Shown: piece after piece, positions 21,190-30,475 of the stretch
How the letters are laid out: each line of letters opens with the position of its first letter
How positions within the stretch are numbered: the stretch's first letter is position 1
NCBI GenBank assembly: GCA_003427395.1
Contig: BFEA01000023.1
Location: 5,666,888 to 5,701,138 of the forward strand
Reading direction: 5' to 3'
Source: Chara braunii
Taxonomy: Eukaryota; Streptophyta; Charophyceae; Charales; Characeae
Length of the DNA: 34,251 bases
Made by a program: the position numbers and the translations under genes
The notes under the pieces: model-generated
What the model was told of the DNA's origin: nothing
What the model saw: the letters and a program-made list of their open reading frames with translations, nothing else
The model's database searches: none

Positions 21190-21540
21190 TTTCTGTTTTT
21201 CGTCTTGGGACATGGGAGCCTCTATTCTAGCAAGTTTGACCAGCACTTTTTCATGACCCGGGGACCAATTCCTCGAGTAAGTGCTTCGAATTCTTCTAGG
21301 CAAGTCTTTGGGGTTACTATATAGAATTCCAACCTGACGGTTGCCTNGGAGTGCCTTTTCCACTCACTGATTTTTCCCAATCTTCTACAGTTTGGTCAGT
21401 GATTCCAAGCGGAATTTTGTCTGGTTTCGCACTTAAACGTTTACCCAGATCCCTTCCCGCGATCTTGAATACTTGAGCTCCACCAATCTCTATTGGATGG
21501 AGAGAAGTTCTAACTAATTGTTCTGATAGATTAGATATAG
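21190..21540 (-). pseudogene. Unidentified ORF in the organelle-derived block
   Basis: On the minus strand a continuous protein-like reading runs from about 21540 to 21350, with segments LVRTSLHPIEIGGAQVFKIA, GRDLGKRLSAKPDKIPLGI and TDQTVEDWEKSVSGKG. A frame change at the ambiguous base near 21347 leads into a second frame to about 21166 (ILYSNPKDLPRRIRS, then HEKVLVKLARIEAP). Composition is that of a real soluble basic protein rather than a repeat translation. I do not recognise the family. Its place beside LSU rRNA and ccmF suggests a mitochondrial ORF or intron-encoded protein, which is inference only. Confidence 0.45.
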
Positions 21541-21644
21541 ATAAGATAAGGCGACCGACATGACGGGCGTGCCGCCTTAGGCTCTATCAGTCTATGATAT
21601 GATATAAAACAAAAGTGAGAAGTAGCGAAGGGCCCTACTATATC

Positions 21645-21784
21645 CAAAATAATGCATTGGGTGGATGCCTTGGCATTGAGAAAGAAAGGACACAATGAAA
21701 GGCGAAACGCCATGGGGAGAAGCTCTCTTTGATCCATGGATTTCCTATCGGGAAACCGCAACGAAGTTGACTTAGCGAACTGAA
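21645..21784 (+). rRNA. rrnL: Mitochondrial LSU rRNA 5' fragment (pseudogene)
   Basis: The segment gggtggatgccttggcattg followed by gaaaggac, cgaaacgccatggggag, ttgatccatggatttcc, gggaaacc and gcgaactgaaa matches, in order and spacing, the conserved 5' domain I of bacterial-type large-subunit rRNA. It is not the chloroplast form (which reads gtggatacctaggcac). Proximity to ccmF points to mitochondrial origin. Only about 140 bases are present, ending abruptly at the ccmF junction near 21785. It would not be functional in the nucleus. Confidence 0.85.
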
Positions 21785-21786
21785 AA

Positions 21787-21932
21787 ATAGGTATTATAGT
21801 ACCATTAAAGAAAGGAGCACCAGTGAAAACTTCTCTTTGAGCTAATAGATGAAAAAGCACAGGTGCCGCGGTACCACAGAGAACAACCAAACAAATTATA
21901 CAAAGGAGCGTTAGCTGTAGTTTGAGTAGCAA
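21787..21932 (-). pseudogene. ccmF: ccmF (cytochrome c maturation) N-terminal fragment
   Basis: The minus strand encodes VVLCGTAAPVLFHLL followed by AQREVFTGAPFFNGTIIPI. This matches the start of plant mitochondrial CcmF (the ccmFC-type N-terminus: a hydrophobic segment, then G-T-A-A-P-V-L and T-G-A-P-F-x-N-G-T-I-I-P-I). CcmF is a membrane component of the haem lyase complex in mitochondria. Only about 48 codons remain. The frame runs directly into the antisense of the LSU rRNA fragment, so the two genes are joined head-on at about 21785, a rearranged and non-functional junction. Confidence 0.85.
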
Positions 21933-22026
21933 AATTTAGACGAGTTTTCCATCAAAAGAATTGAAAAAACTCTGTTTCAATTTCGTTCAAAAAATAAAAA
22001 ATATTCATTTTAACGAAATGGTAGTT

Positions 22027-22377
22027 AGGGGAGATCTACTCCTCCAGCTGGCCAGAGTGCAGGGGCATCAGCAGACTTGCTCAATTGTTGGCCCTGGCAC
22101 TGCTAGCCCTCACACGAGGCAAGCAGTTTCAGGGACAAAAGCCCTCCTCTCCTGAGGGGCAAGACAAACGCTCCAGTGGTCCCCAACAGCAAAACCTCCC
22201 AATGTTTGTCAAGTGCCCAACCAGTCCCATGGACGCATCCTCTTTCATTGGAGGGACCTGAAGATCCCAAAGGGTAAATGGTAAAAGAGAAAGGACAGAG
22301 GGGTTTGTCTGAGGTGTGAGGGCACTCACTATGTCAAGGATTGCCCTAGGCTGAATTACAACAATTGCAGCCACTAA
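22027..22377 (+). pseudogene. gag: Element 2 gag C-terminal part with zinc knuckle
   Basis: Gln-rich sequence resumes after the organelle block. At 22306-22344 the translation CLRCEGTHYVKDC is a retroviral-type zinc knuckle, but with three rather than four residues between the second Cys and the His (C-x2-C-x3-H-x4-C), so one residue seems lost. The knuckle would bind element RNA for packaging. A stop (taa) follows at about 22375. Several frame changes separate it from the capsid region. Confidence 0.75.
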
Positions 22378-22903
22378 AAAAGGAGAGCAGGCCAGCAGAG
22401 GCTACAATCAGGCTTGCGGAACTGAATCCATCTCCTTCAGAAGATGAATCATTTGTTGAGCCTAATCTTCTTGAGGCTGCAAAAGACTCAATATATTATT
22501 ATATTGAGCCCTGTCTGGATGAACCCTCATCTAAGGAGGAGGTTAATCAGCTTTATTCTCTTCATCTCCAGTTAAACGAGAAGAAGAGGAAGATATCAGA
22601 ATTGATCATGCTAAAACCTCAAATTAACAGCACCAGGATCAAAGTTTTGCTTGACTGTAGGGTCACAAGGAACTTAATTTTTCAAGATTACTGACCTTGA
22701 GCACCATACAGGTAGGGAATTCCCAATCTGTCTTAGCCAAGCAAGTCATCAAAGGTGTGTCAGTCACCTTTGATGACAAAGGGAAAATCTGACATTCCTT
22801 GAATTTCTATGTTTTTCCCCATCTTCCCTTTAATCTGGTCCTAAGTCTGCAGTGGTTAAGGGCTGCTAACCCTTAAATTGACTGGGCTCTGCCCAGTGTT
22901 CAA
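22378..22903 (+). pseudogene. Element 2 aspartic protease, broken
   Basis: After an acidic linker (AELNPSPSEDESFVEP, about 22415-22460), the protease core reads KVLLDCRVTRNLIFQDY near 22638-22690. The usual D-C/S-G-A-T active site has become D-C-R-V-T. A stop at about 22692 is followed by recognisable family sequence in another frame: VSVTFDDKGK, then YVFPHLPFNLVLSLQWL and NP-stop-IDW near 22870. That last block equals the conserved end, ILGMxWLxxxNPxIDW. Catalytic Gly and reading frame are both lost. Confidence 0.8.
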
Positions 22904-23756
22904 TTGAAGAATTTTGAAGGCGAGTTAAGACAATGTGTCTTAGCTATTGACCATCAAAATAAGACAAGCTGTTACTATCTGAAAGTCAGGAAGTTTTACA
23001 ACTTGTTTAAGGAAACTGACCATCAGAAACTGTTTATGGCTTATGTCACTCAAACAGATTCAGATTCCTCCCCTTCTCAGATTGATCTGTCCATTCAACA
23101 GGCGGTTGATGGGTTTTCTGTTTCGGTTCGGGAGCTTACTGGATTGGTCCATAGGCAAACCAAGCACCATATTCAGATTTCACCTGACTCTACCCCTCCC
23201 AAGGGAAGTGTTTATAGGATGTCACCTGCTGAACTGGATGAGCTAAGGAAACAAAAGGACTCCTTGACAGAGACGGGTTGGATCAGGTCCAACTCATCTG
23301 AGTTTAAAGCACCAGATTTCTTTGTTCCAAAGAAAAATTGTGAGCTCAGGATGTGCATTGACTATAGTGGCCGGAACAAGATCACTAGGAAGAGCTTTGA
23401 GCCGTTGCCTATGATCGATAATCTGTTGGACATAGTGCACAGCAATACCCGGTATGACACCTATGAGTTCATAGCCATGCCTTTTGGTCTGTGCAATGCA
23501 CCAGAAACATTCCAGACTGAGATGAATCGCATTTTCATACCTTTCCTTGTCCGTTTTGATGTGTTGCACCTGGATGATATTCTGGTACAACAAAGATGCC
23601 AAGGAGCATGTAGACCACCTCATGAAGGTTCTGCAGGTCGCGAGGGAACATAAGTACAAACTGAATAAAGAGAAATCATTATTTGTTGCTTCCTCTGTAT
23701 TGTATTCAGGTCATGTGATTTATGCAGATGATCTATCCCTCAAGCTTCTAAAGTAG
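22904..23756 (+). pseudogene. pol: Element 2 reverse transcriptase with internal deletion
   Basis: RT motifs are clear: YRMSPAELDELRKQ, LRMCIDYSGRNKIT, PLPMIDNLLDIVHSN, then MPFGLCNAPETFQTEMNRIF and HLDDILV. Between LLDIVHSN and YEFIAMPFGL about 30 residues are missing (near 23450-23462), including the K/T-x-D-L-R-x-G-Y-x-Q block with the first catalytic Asp. The LDD box is at 23570-23578. A frame change near 23587 moves the thumb segment (DAKEHVDHLMKVLQVAREHK) to another frame that ends at 23756. It is inactive. Confidence 0.93.
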
Positions 23757-24380
23757 CTGTTGTCAGGGAATTAATTACCATAACCAAATATTGTGAGGGA
23801 CATCAAATCTTTCATGGGTTTAGCCTCTTAGTACAGGAAGTTCATCAGAAATTTCTCCTCTATCACTACACCCCTGACAAATCTGCAAGCCAAAGACGTT
23901 CCGTTCAGGAGGACTGTTACTTGTCAATTAGCTTTTTCAACATTGAAGACAGCACTTACCCCGACACCTATGTTGAAACTACCTGACCCTACCTTGCCAT
24001 TTGTATTGACCACAAATGCAAGTCAATATGATGTCGATATAGTACTTCAGCAAGATAATGGGACCGACGTGAAACCGGTGGCATTCATGAGTAAGAAGAT
24101 AAAAATGCAAAGAATTTACGCATCTCCATATGAGAAGGAACTGTATACTCTCGTTTGTGTCATTAAACAGTGGAAGCGTTCTTACTTGAGAGACACTAAA
24201 CCTTCCACCTTCAATGGAGGAAGACCCAAGTTGAGTTAAATAATAAGTTATCGAGGTATATGCAGTTCATTGATGGGTTTGACTTTGAACTGAAGCACAA
24301 GAAGGGATGCTCTAACAGAGTTGCCGATGCATTGTCTCGTAGACTTGATTCTTTCGCAGTTATTGCTAATATTTAATATT
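23757..24380 (+). pseudogene. pol: Element 2 RNase H, broken
   Basis: The connection reads FMGLAS-stop-YRKFIRNFSSITTPL. RNase H follows with LPFVLTTNASQYDVDIVLQQ, PVAFMSKKIK and ASPYEKELYTLV. In the first strand the catalytic Asp of TDAS is Asn (TNAS). Around 24190-24240 the sequence for the expected TDH-x-SL block is lost. A different frame then resumes with KLSRYMQFIDGFDFELKHKKG and ends in the typical VADALSRRL (about 24325-24350). A stop lies near 24374. Confidence 0.88.
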
Positions 24381-25285
24381 TTGTTCAATCCACCAGACAA
24401 GTCATTGTTGATGCGTTGCCTCAGGATCCAGTCTTTGGCCCCATTCTTAGGAATCTACAGGCTGACCTCAATTCTTACTCAGGCTATGCTCTGACTTCTA
24501 GCTTGTTGTACATAATCAACGCGGAGGAAGAACATTTGTGCATCCCTAATGATTTTGCAAGATTATTACTCATCCGATTTCAGAGAGTCATCATGCTCGC
24601 AGACACTTTGGGTTCTTAAAAACGTATGTTGCCCTTACCCAATGTTTCTATAGGTCTAAAATGAAGGACCACATCCTGCATTACTTAGAGACATGTGAAT
24701 TGTGCCAATGAAATAAGGTCAACAGAAGACCTACTCACACGCTTACCTATCTCTGACGGTCCACGTGAGTCAGTATGTATAGACTTCACAAACCTAGGCA
24801 AAACCACATCTCGTGGAATGAGATAGGTAATGGTTTGTGTTGATCGATTCTCTTAGCATGTTGAGATTATCCCCTTACCTGCTGAGGTCAAACTACCTCT
24901 GGTCAGAGAGCTCTTTTGTGAGGGGTAGGTAAATGTCCATGGGTACCCAACCTTCATTATCAGCAACAGAGATCCCAGATTTTGCAGCGATAATTGACAG
25001 TCTTTCTATAAGGATTACCTACATTCTAGATTGGACATGACCTCTAAAGAACATTTGGAAGCCAATGGACATGCTGAGGTAATGAATCAAATCTTGTTTC
25101 AATTGTTGCGTCCTCTGATCACACCTGGTCAACAAAATTGGGGCATATATCTGTCACAAGCACAACTGATGTACAATACATATGTTCATAGCATTACAAG
25201 CTTTACACCCTACAGGCTGCACTTTGCAAAAGACCCCAGACAACCTCTTGATGATCTGAAGGACACCCCAAACAACCTCTAGATG
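24381..25285 (+). pseudogene. pol: Element 2 integrase, broken
   Basis: The HHCC finger spans 24589-24705, ending ETCELCQ. Core segments in order are SVCIDFTNLGKT with the first Asp (about 24770-24800), ISNRDPRF with the second Asp (about 24960-24975) and ANGHAEVMNQIL with the Glu at 25075. Several in-frame stops interrupt the core, for example before VMVCVDRF and after NRDPRFCSDN. The last open frame, 25031-25282, carries the Glu helix and the YNTYVHSITSFTPYRLHF segment, then enters the tandem repeat region. Confidence 0.9.
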
Positions 25286-25810
25286 ATCTGATTGACAAGT
25301 CTTAGCCTAGACTAACTCCTGGCACTGCATAGTTCACCAAGATTTATGAGAAAGACCTAGAGACTACAGGCTTTACACCCTGCAGACTGCACTTTGCAAG
25401 AGACCCCAAACAACCTCAGGATGATCTGGATGATCTACAGGAGACCCCAGACAACCTCTGAATGATCTGATTGACAAGTCTTGGCCTAATCTAACTCCTG
25501 GCACTGCAGAGTTCACCAAGAGTTATGAGAACGACAGAGACTACAGGCTTACACCCTACAGGCTGCACTTTGTAAGAGACCCCAGACAACCTCTGGATGA
25601 TCTAATTGACAAGTCTAAGCCTAAACAATCCTCACACTACAGAGTTCACCAAGAGTTATGAGAAAGACCTATAGAGTACATGCTTTATACCCTATAGGCT
25701 GCACTTTGCAAGAGACCACAAACAACCTCTGGATTATCTAATTGACAAGCCTAAGCCTAAACTAACTCCTGACACTGCAGAGGTCACCAAGAGTTATGAG
25801 AAAGACCTAG
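25199..25810 (+). repeat. Four-copy tandem amplification of an integrase C-terminal segment
   Basis: Copies begin near 25201, 25371, 25548 and 25683 with ctttacaccctacaggctgc or variants. Each continues through gaccccaRacaacctc, gatgatctRattgacaagtc and caccaagagttatgagaaa. Unit length varies (about 170, 177 and 135 before the last copy). Extra sub-duplications of the caacctctggatgatctg block occur inside copies one and two. The unit codes roughly 40-55 residues of integrase sequence between the DDE core and the GPY/F module. Confidence 0.92.
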
Positions 25811-26168
25811 AGAAAGCTAGAACTACCATGTTCAAGGCCCAGAAGAGGATGATCGAACAGGCTAATAAGCATCACTCTCCCTCTACTATTCTGCCAGGTC
25901 ACGGGGTCTGGGTGAAAATAGGATATTTCAAGAAACTTGTTACCTGTTTACTACGACCCATGGCACGTACTTGATACAGTGGGGGCAGATCCATTTGAAC
26001 CTTCCTATGTGCTTGCTATACCCCCTCATATCAAGAGCTATCCCATCTTCCATGCCTCAAAACTGCTGCCTTTCACCTCTGCTGTTGCATTCCCTGATAG
26101 GCCTCCGTAGTTTGGACCTCCAATCCCTAGAAAGGGATACGAGGTTGAGAGCATCGAAAATCAGAGGG
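25811..26168 (+). pseudogene. Element 2 GPY/F module and truncated chromodomain
   Basis: KARTTMFKAQKRMIEQANKH and LPGHGVWVK begin the module, and IFHASKLLPF (about 26042-26075) is its usual end. The chromodomain start, GYEVESIENQRG, stands at about 26128-26166 and then stops matching the family: the YLVKWKGY core is absent and right-LTR sequence begins. A purine-rich tcagagggg at 26161-26169 may be the polypurine tract. Pol 3' coding sequence therefore seems deleted up to the LTR. Confidence 0.78.
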
Positions 26169-26170
26169 GT

Positions 26171-27285
26171 TTCACAATCTTTTGTCTTTCTTCCTCGTTG
26201 TTTTGTCCTTTCTGCCTTTATAAAAACTGGTACATCGTAGATCTTCCTTTTTGGGTCCCTTAGCTCACGTTTTCATCTAGATGCACTTAAGCAGATCTAG
26301 ATTAGTAGGTCATAGATGTTTGCTGGTGGGACGGTCAGATATGTCTGTAGGTAGCTGCTGGGTGGTAGGCCTAGGGAAGTCGGGTAGAAGTAGGTAGAGA
26401 CCGAGAAATCTCCGTTATGTTTTCGACATTTTTTTCCACGAAGTGCTGCTGGAGGTTGGCACTCAAAGCTGCACTAATTTTAACGCTCGGTCTTCTCCTT
26501 CCTCACGAGAAGTGTGCGACCATAGTTGGGGTTACGGGACTCATGCAAGTCTTTGCCAAGCATTAGGCCCAGTTTTATGGGGCGCTTCTCCATTGTTGTT
26601 CTGTCTGTTGGGGTTTCGACAGCTAGCATCGAAGCAACTTCTCTATGCTTGCTTCGAAGTGGCAAGCCATCATCTTCATCGAGTTGTTGTTCTTCATCAT
26701 CATCTTGGGAGTTGCGCTCCCCTGCTGAGTGAACACTTCATCTGTTGAGTGGTGCAGAGAGAGGTGTCGAGCTCAGAAGGGTGTGTGGCGATTGGTAGGC
26801 TTCATAGGTTGGGTGGCCATCATCTTCATCGAGTTGTTGTTCTTCATCATCATCCTGGGAGTTGCGCTCCCCTGCTGAGTGAACACTTCCTCTGTAGTGG
26901 GCTTCTTGAGTGGTGCAGAGAGAGGTGTTGATCTCAGAAGGGTGTGTGGCGATTGGTAGGCCTAATAGGTTGGGTGCCCACAAACACCATAGCTAGAGCT
27001 TGAAGAAGAGGGAGGAAAAAAAAGGGTCCCGGATACCGTGGGTGTTAGTAACGTGGTTGGGATCCTCAGAATCGAAATAAATACTCTTAGATTGATTGGA
27101 GGAGGACGAGAGATTGCAGAACTGAAATTCATTTTCCAGTTCTCTGTGTATTTTGAGATCCTGCTGTGCATATCTCCTGTCCAATTTTGTGTGCAATTGC
27201 CTCCTTCGAGTCTACTCTACAATTGCATGCGTGTATGGGAACGCGTGGATTCGTTGTGGATTGAAGTTCAATCGGGTACATAACA
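26171..27285 (+). repeat. Element 2 right LTR
   Basis: This is the counterpart of 13201-14179. It ends gtacataaca, a CA terminus, followed directly by a short GA run. It differs from the left copy by an internal duplication (26666-26976), a deletion of about 25 bases near 27030 relative to the left copy, and numerous substitutions. The aataaa at 27076-27081 matches the left copy. Confidence 0.88.
26666..26976. repeat. 150-bp tandem duplication inside right LTR
   Basis: gccatcatcttcatcgagtt begins at 26666 and 26816, and each copy runs to attggtaggcYtMataggttggg. The first copy lacks about 11 bases that are present in the second copy and in the left LTR (near 26739). The left LTR has one copy only (about 13690-13855). 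Confidence 0.93.
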
Positions 27286-28289
27286 GAGAGAGAGAGAGAG
27301 GTGGAGGCTTAGGTTGACCGAAGAAGAGTTTTGAGAAGAGAGGAAGAGAATTCTGGTCATACAGACAACCTTCAAGGGGAATATCTAACTATTTGTAGTG
27401 GACTAAGCTTCTGAGAACCAAAGGAAAAAGAATTTGAAAATCAAGACGCGCCGACCTTCTACTCTCTGATATTGGCCCCTGGCCATACAACCACTCATAT
27501 ACACACACTCTTCTTTGTCGAGAACTAACGATCCCAACCGCCACATAACACCTCCAAACCACAACGATCGTCACCCCACCTTCCCCAAACCCCGCAGTTC
27601 TTCGCGGTCAACGATCGTCACCCCACCTTCCCCAGATCCCGCAGTTCTTCGCGGTCACCCACAAACAGTCATACAATCACTACAGGCAGCTCGTCATGAC
27701 TTTACGACTCGATGCTTGCACATCAACTAGCCACGACTTCGCTGAAGCTGGCAGGTATATTGAGAGAGAGTTTTTCGGGCTCGCTTGCGGGTTTTATATT
27801 TGCGAGGAGGAATAGAATATGAGGAAGAGTGGAGTGGAGATTGGAGGGGGTGAAAATTGGGTTAATCGCCCCGGGAAAGCCATACCGATCCCTGCAAGTT
27901 TCTTTGCAGCCAATCAGATCACAGTGTGCAGGAAGTATCCTCATTACACGATATCGTCTGTCAACTCAAAATTTTGAAAGGAGATTGAAGGGGAGTTCCT
28001 ATATGGGGATGAAGGCAGGAAGGAGGAGCGCGCAAAAAACAGCACGGAGCAGGTCCAAGATTCAAACGAGTAACGGTGCAACGTGAAGGGGATGGAAAAC
28101 AGTTACGGGTGTGAGAGAAAAGGCGAGAAGAGGAGGGTAAAAATGGCATGGGTCCTTGCAGGAAGCGAAAAAAGATTGCATGCATGGTGTCGATGTAGAA
28201 AAGAAAACGACACCGAAATAATTAAGCTTCATCCATTCTGGTTCTAAAGCTACTTCAAGATTCAAAAATTCAAGAGCAGTATCATAACG
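27286..28289. other. No gene seen; includes a 47-bp tandem duplication
   Basis: A 47-base unit starting aacgatcgtcaccccacc is repeated at 27563-27609 and 27610-27656. The rest has short frames without motifs. The long minus-strand frame 28062-28562 has no recognisable domain and partly overlaps LINE-like sequence on the + strand. Confidence 0.55.
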
Positions 28290-29945
28290 CAAAAAGGAAG
28301 ACCGCTTCTGGTCCATACCACGACGCTCCCGTACTGACCAAACCTCTATGGGAGCGGTTCGTTGCGACCTGGCCAAGGATGATTTTTGGATCCGCTGCTT
28401 GAGATTTTGGCGCCAGCTCCCGCTACCAGACAAACCCGGGCCAACCAGGTGGGAGGAGGTGGCTAGATAACCCTTGTATGGGATCGTAAATATTACGGAA
28501 CGGAACGGAAGGATATACTGCAGTTTGGACTTCCCCCAGAGCAGTTGGGTCAAGAAAGCCATACTTAAAGTTTAGGACATCTAGGATTCGAAAAACAAGG
28601 AATGGAAAACGGCGCCACATATGAGGACGTTAATGAAGCACTATCACAACATAGAAACGAATCTGGAATAACTGATCTTTGCAATCCCCCTGCGTTGGGT
28701 GCACATTTTGCGCAAGGGACCGAGGCTGGTGGAAGGGGATTTGGTTGCCGCTCCAGGAACCCGAAGAGGATAAGGAGCGTTGTAGAGGTAGGCTCGGATG
28801 AAACGTTGGTTAATCTTTTCTACAAAGGAACAGGTAGTGTGCGAACTTGATACACCCCGAACGTGATGAGATGATGGTGGAATGCCGACTTGCATAGGAT
28901 CCGGGTGTTACAAAATAAGAAAGATTGGATAGCATACTGGTCGGAAACCTGTCTTGCAGACCTCCCCTTTGACCCTGAGGAATGGCAGTGGCCCCCTGCA
29001 AATCTGGGGTGACTAAGAATGTAATGATTTCTTGCTTGTCTGTGAAGGCCACGTACTATTTACTATGCCCCATATTTAACTTGAAAGACATCGTGAACAC
29101 TCAGTCTCATCTGAATGCGAGGGTCGACGTCATCCGCCCGATTCGGTGGTTCACCCTCACGCGAGCCAGGCCTACAAAGCTGGCCTCGCTGCAGTGGCTG
29201 ATAGAACACCGCTGCCTCCCCACCAACTGGCTAATAGATCACACATATCTCGCACATATCTGGAACAGAAAGGCACGGTGCTCGCTCCCGTGCTGTAAGT
29301 CGTGTGGTGCCACACGACGGTCGGTCCCCTCCCGTGAGATCCCGGAAACAATTGAACACGTATTTTGCAGTGTTCGGGGTTGTCCCTACTTGGCGATGGT
29401 GGGACAGAATCTGGAACATGTTGGACACCGGCTCTACCTGGCCATGGGACTTGAGGTCGATTCTATGCGAGACATCCCCTTCACGCAGTACCTTCGAAAA
29501 CAACATGTTCAAGATAGGGAGGAGAGCCGTCATGTGGACCATCTGGAGGCAACGCTGTATACATGCCATGGAGGGGGTCCGCATAGCCGGGGAGGAAATG
29601 ACGTACATGGTCAAACAATATGTGCACCGATAGCTCACGGCACAATGGCAGAAAGTTCAAAATCAGCTGGACCTGTTTCAGCTATAAAACAGAATATTCA
29701 ACAATTTTCAGGAGACAGGGCATAGAGAACGGAGGTTAGATTGCCTTCGTCAAGTGGGATGGTGGTTGCGCCCAGGAAGGTAACGAAGGTATCGAGGAAT
29801 GCATCCAGGGACGATCAAGCGAGGCTATCATATCTGCTTCACAGATTGGACAATGGTGGACCAAAGGATCCCGTTGCGAACACCCTCAGACTTTCCTGAC
29901 CCTTTCCCTCCCCATCAGCTGTCCATGATGGACACGCCATGTGAA
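28290..29945 (+). pseudogene. LINE ORF2 C-terminal half, frame-broken
   Basis: Pieces in several + frames match the post-RT part of plant LINEs. HILRKGPRLVEGDLVAAPG (about 28705-28765) and the Trp-rich segment WIAYWSETCLADLP through WQWPP (about 28930-29000) come first. A zinc-binding RVT region follows at 29100-29370: LASLQWLIEHRCLPTNWLI, then a Cys pair, CKSCG, and ETIEHVFCS. After a frame change near 29370 the characteristic W-rich continuation WWDRIWNML and MWTIWRQRCIHAMEG runs to a stop at 29631. Sequence from 28290 to 28700 is assigned more weakly. No intact RT core is seen, so the element is 5' truncated or decayed. Its probable 3' UTR follows at 29949. Confidence 0.75.
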
Positions 29946-29948
29946 GCG

Positions 29949-30475
29949 GAGTGAGTAGGCCAGAAGCATCAACAGATGTAGTGTATCCCAAAAGGTAGGG
30001 GGAGGGAGGAACCAGTGTTTAGCAGCAGGTATCTGGCACCAGGTTCAGGGTGAAGAGGTTTCCCCCCCCAAGATCCTGCTCAGTCAATCCCCTGGACCCC
30101 AGGGTAATCAATGCTGGCAGGAGTATCCCGCATCTCTGTTTTTCTGATATGTTCTGAATTCTGTCCATGGATGGGACTCTGGACCCATTATCCAGCAGGT
30201 GTTGCTCCCTGCCCCAATAGATGGAGAGTGAGTAGGCCAGAAACATCAATATAGGTACTGTATCCCAAAAGGTAGGGGGAGGGGAGGAACCAGTGTGTAG
30301 CAGCAGGTATCTGGCGCCAGATTCAAGGTGAAGAGGTTTCCCCCCACAAGATCCTGCTCAGTCAATCCCCTGGACCCCAGGGTAATTAATGCTCGCAGGA
30401 ATTGTCCATGAATAGGATTATGGACCCGTTATCCAGCAGGTGTTGCTCCCCAGAGTCCCTCCAATAGATGGAGCC
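29949..30475 (+). repeat. Duplicated LINE 3' UTR/tail
   Basis: Copy one (about 29949-30226) and copy two (about 30227-30475) share gagtgagtaggccagaa, tcccaaaaggtagggggag, tcagtcaatcccctggaccc and tccagcaggtgttgctccc. Copy two lacks about 30 bases (gagtatcccgcatc region). The second half of each copy matches tails T1 and T2 within element 2 (gttgctccc, aataga-tggag). Confidence 0.9.

Larger units (their letters stand above)
20640..22020. other. Insertion containing chimeric mitochondrial DNA
   Basis: The AT-rich block interrupts gag: capsid is on the left and the zinc knuckle at 22306 on the right. It carries an unidentified minus-strand frame (about 21190-21540), the 5' end of mitochondrial LSU rRNA (about 21645-21784) and an antisense piece of ccmF (21787-21932). 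The rRNA and ccmF pieces identify organelle origin for at least 21.6-21.93 kb; the outer limits are inferred from where gag resumes. 20760-20810 holds a 10-base inverted match (tatgtatttg / caaatacata), and 20730-20757 a hairpin around gggtcc/ggaccc. Four ambiguous bases lie across the wider window; two of them, near 21187 and 21347, fall inside the minus-strand frame. Confidence 0.75.
13201..27285 (+). mobile_element. Element 2: large degenerate Ty3/Gypsy retrotransposon with LTRs
   Basis: Two long direct repeats, 13201-14179 and 26171-27285, bracket a primer-binding site (14182), gag, protease, RT, RNase H, integrase and a truncated chromodomain, all on the + strand and in Ty3/Gypsy order. 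The element is about 14 kb, well over the 5-8 kb typical of chromoviruses. The excess lies in a leader of more than 5 kb (14195-19461), a mitochondrial-DNA insertion in gag (about 20640-22020) and tandem amplification in pol (25199-25810). Stops and shifts are frequent, so it is inactive. I see no clear target-site duplication. The LTRs differ by several indels, pointing to an old insertion. Confidence 0.85.

Noticed and set aside
21531-21932. 133-codon minus-strand frame as a single gene
   Set aside because: Only the first third is ccmF; the rest is antisense of LSU rRNA, so the long frame is a chance fusion.
28062-28562. 166-codon minus-strand frame
   Set aside because: No recognisable motif; overlaps LINE-like + strand sequence and reads as an antisense shadow.
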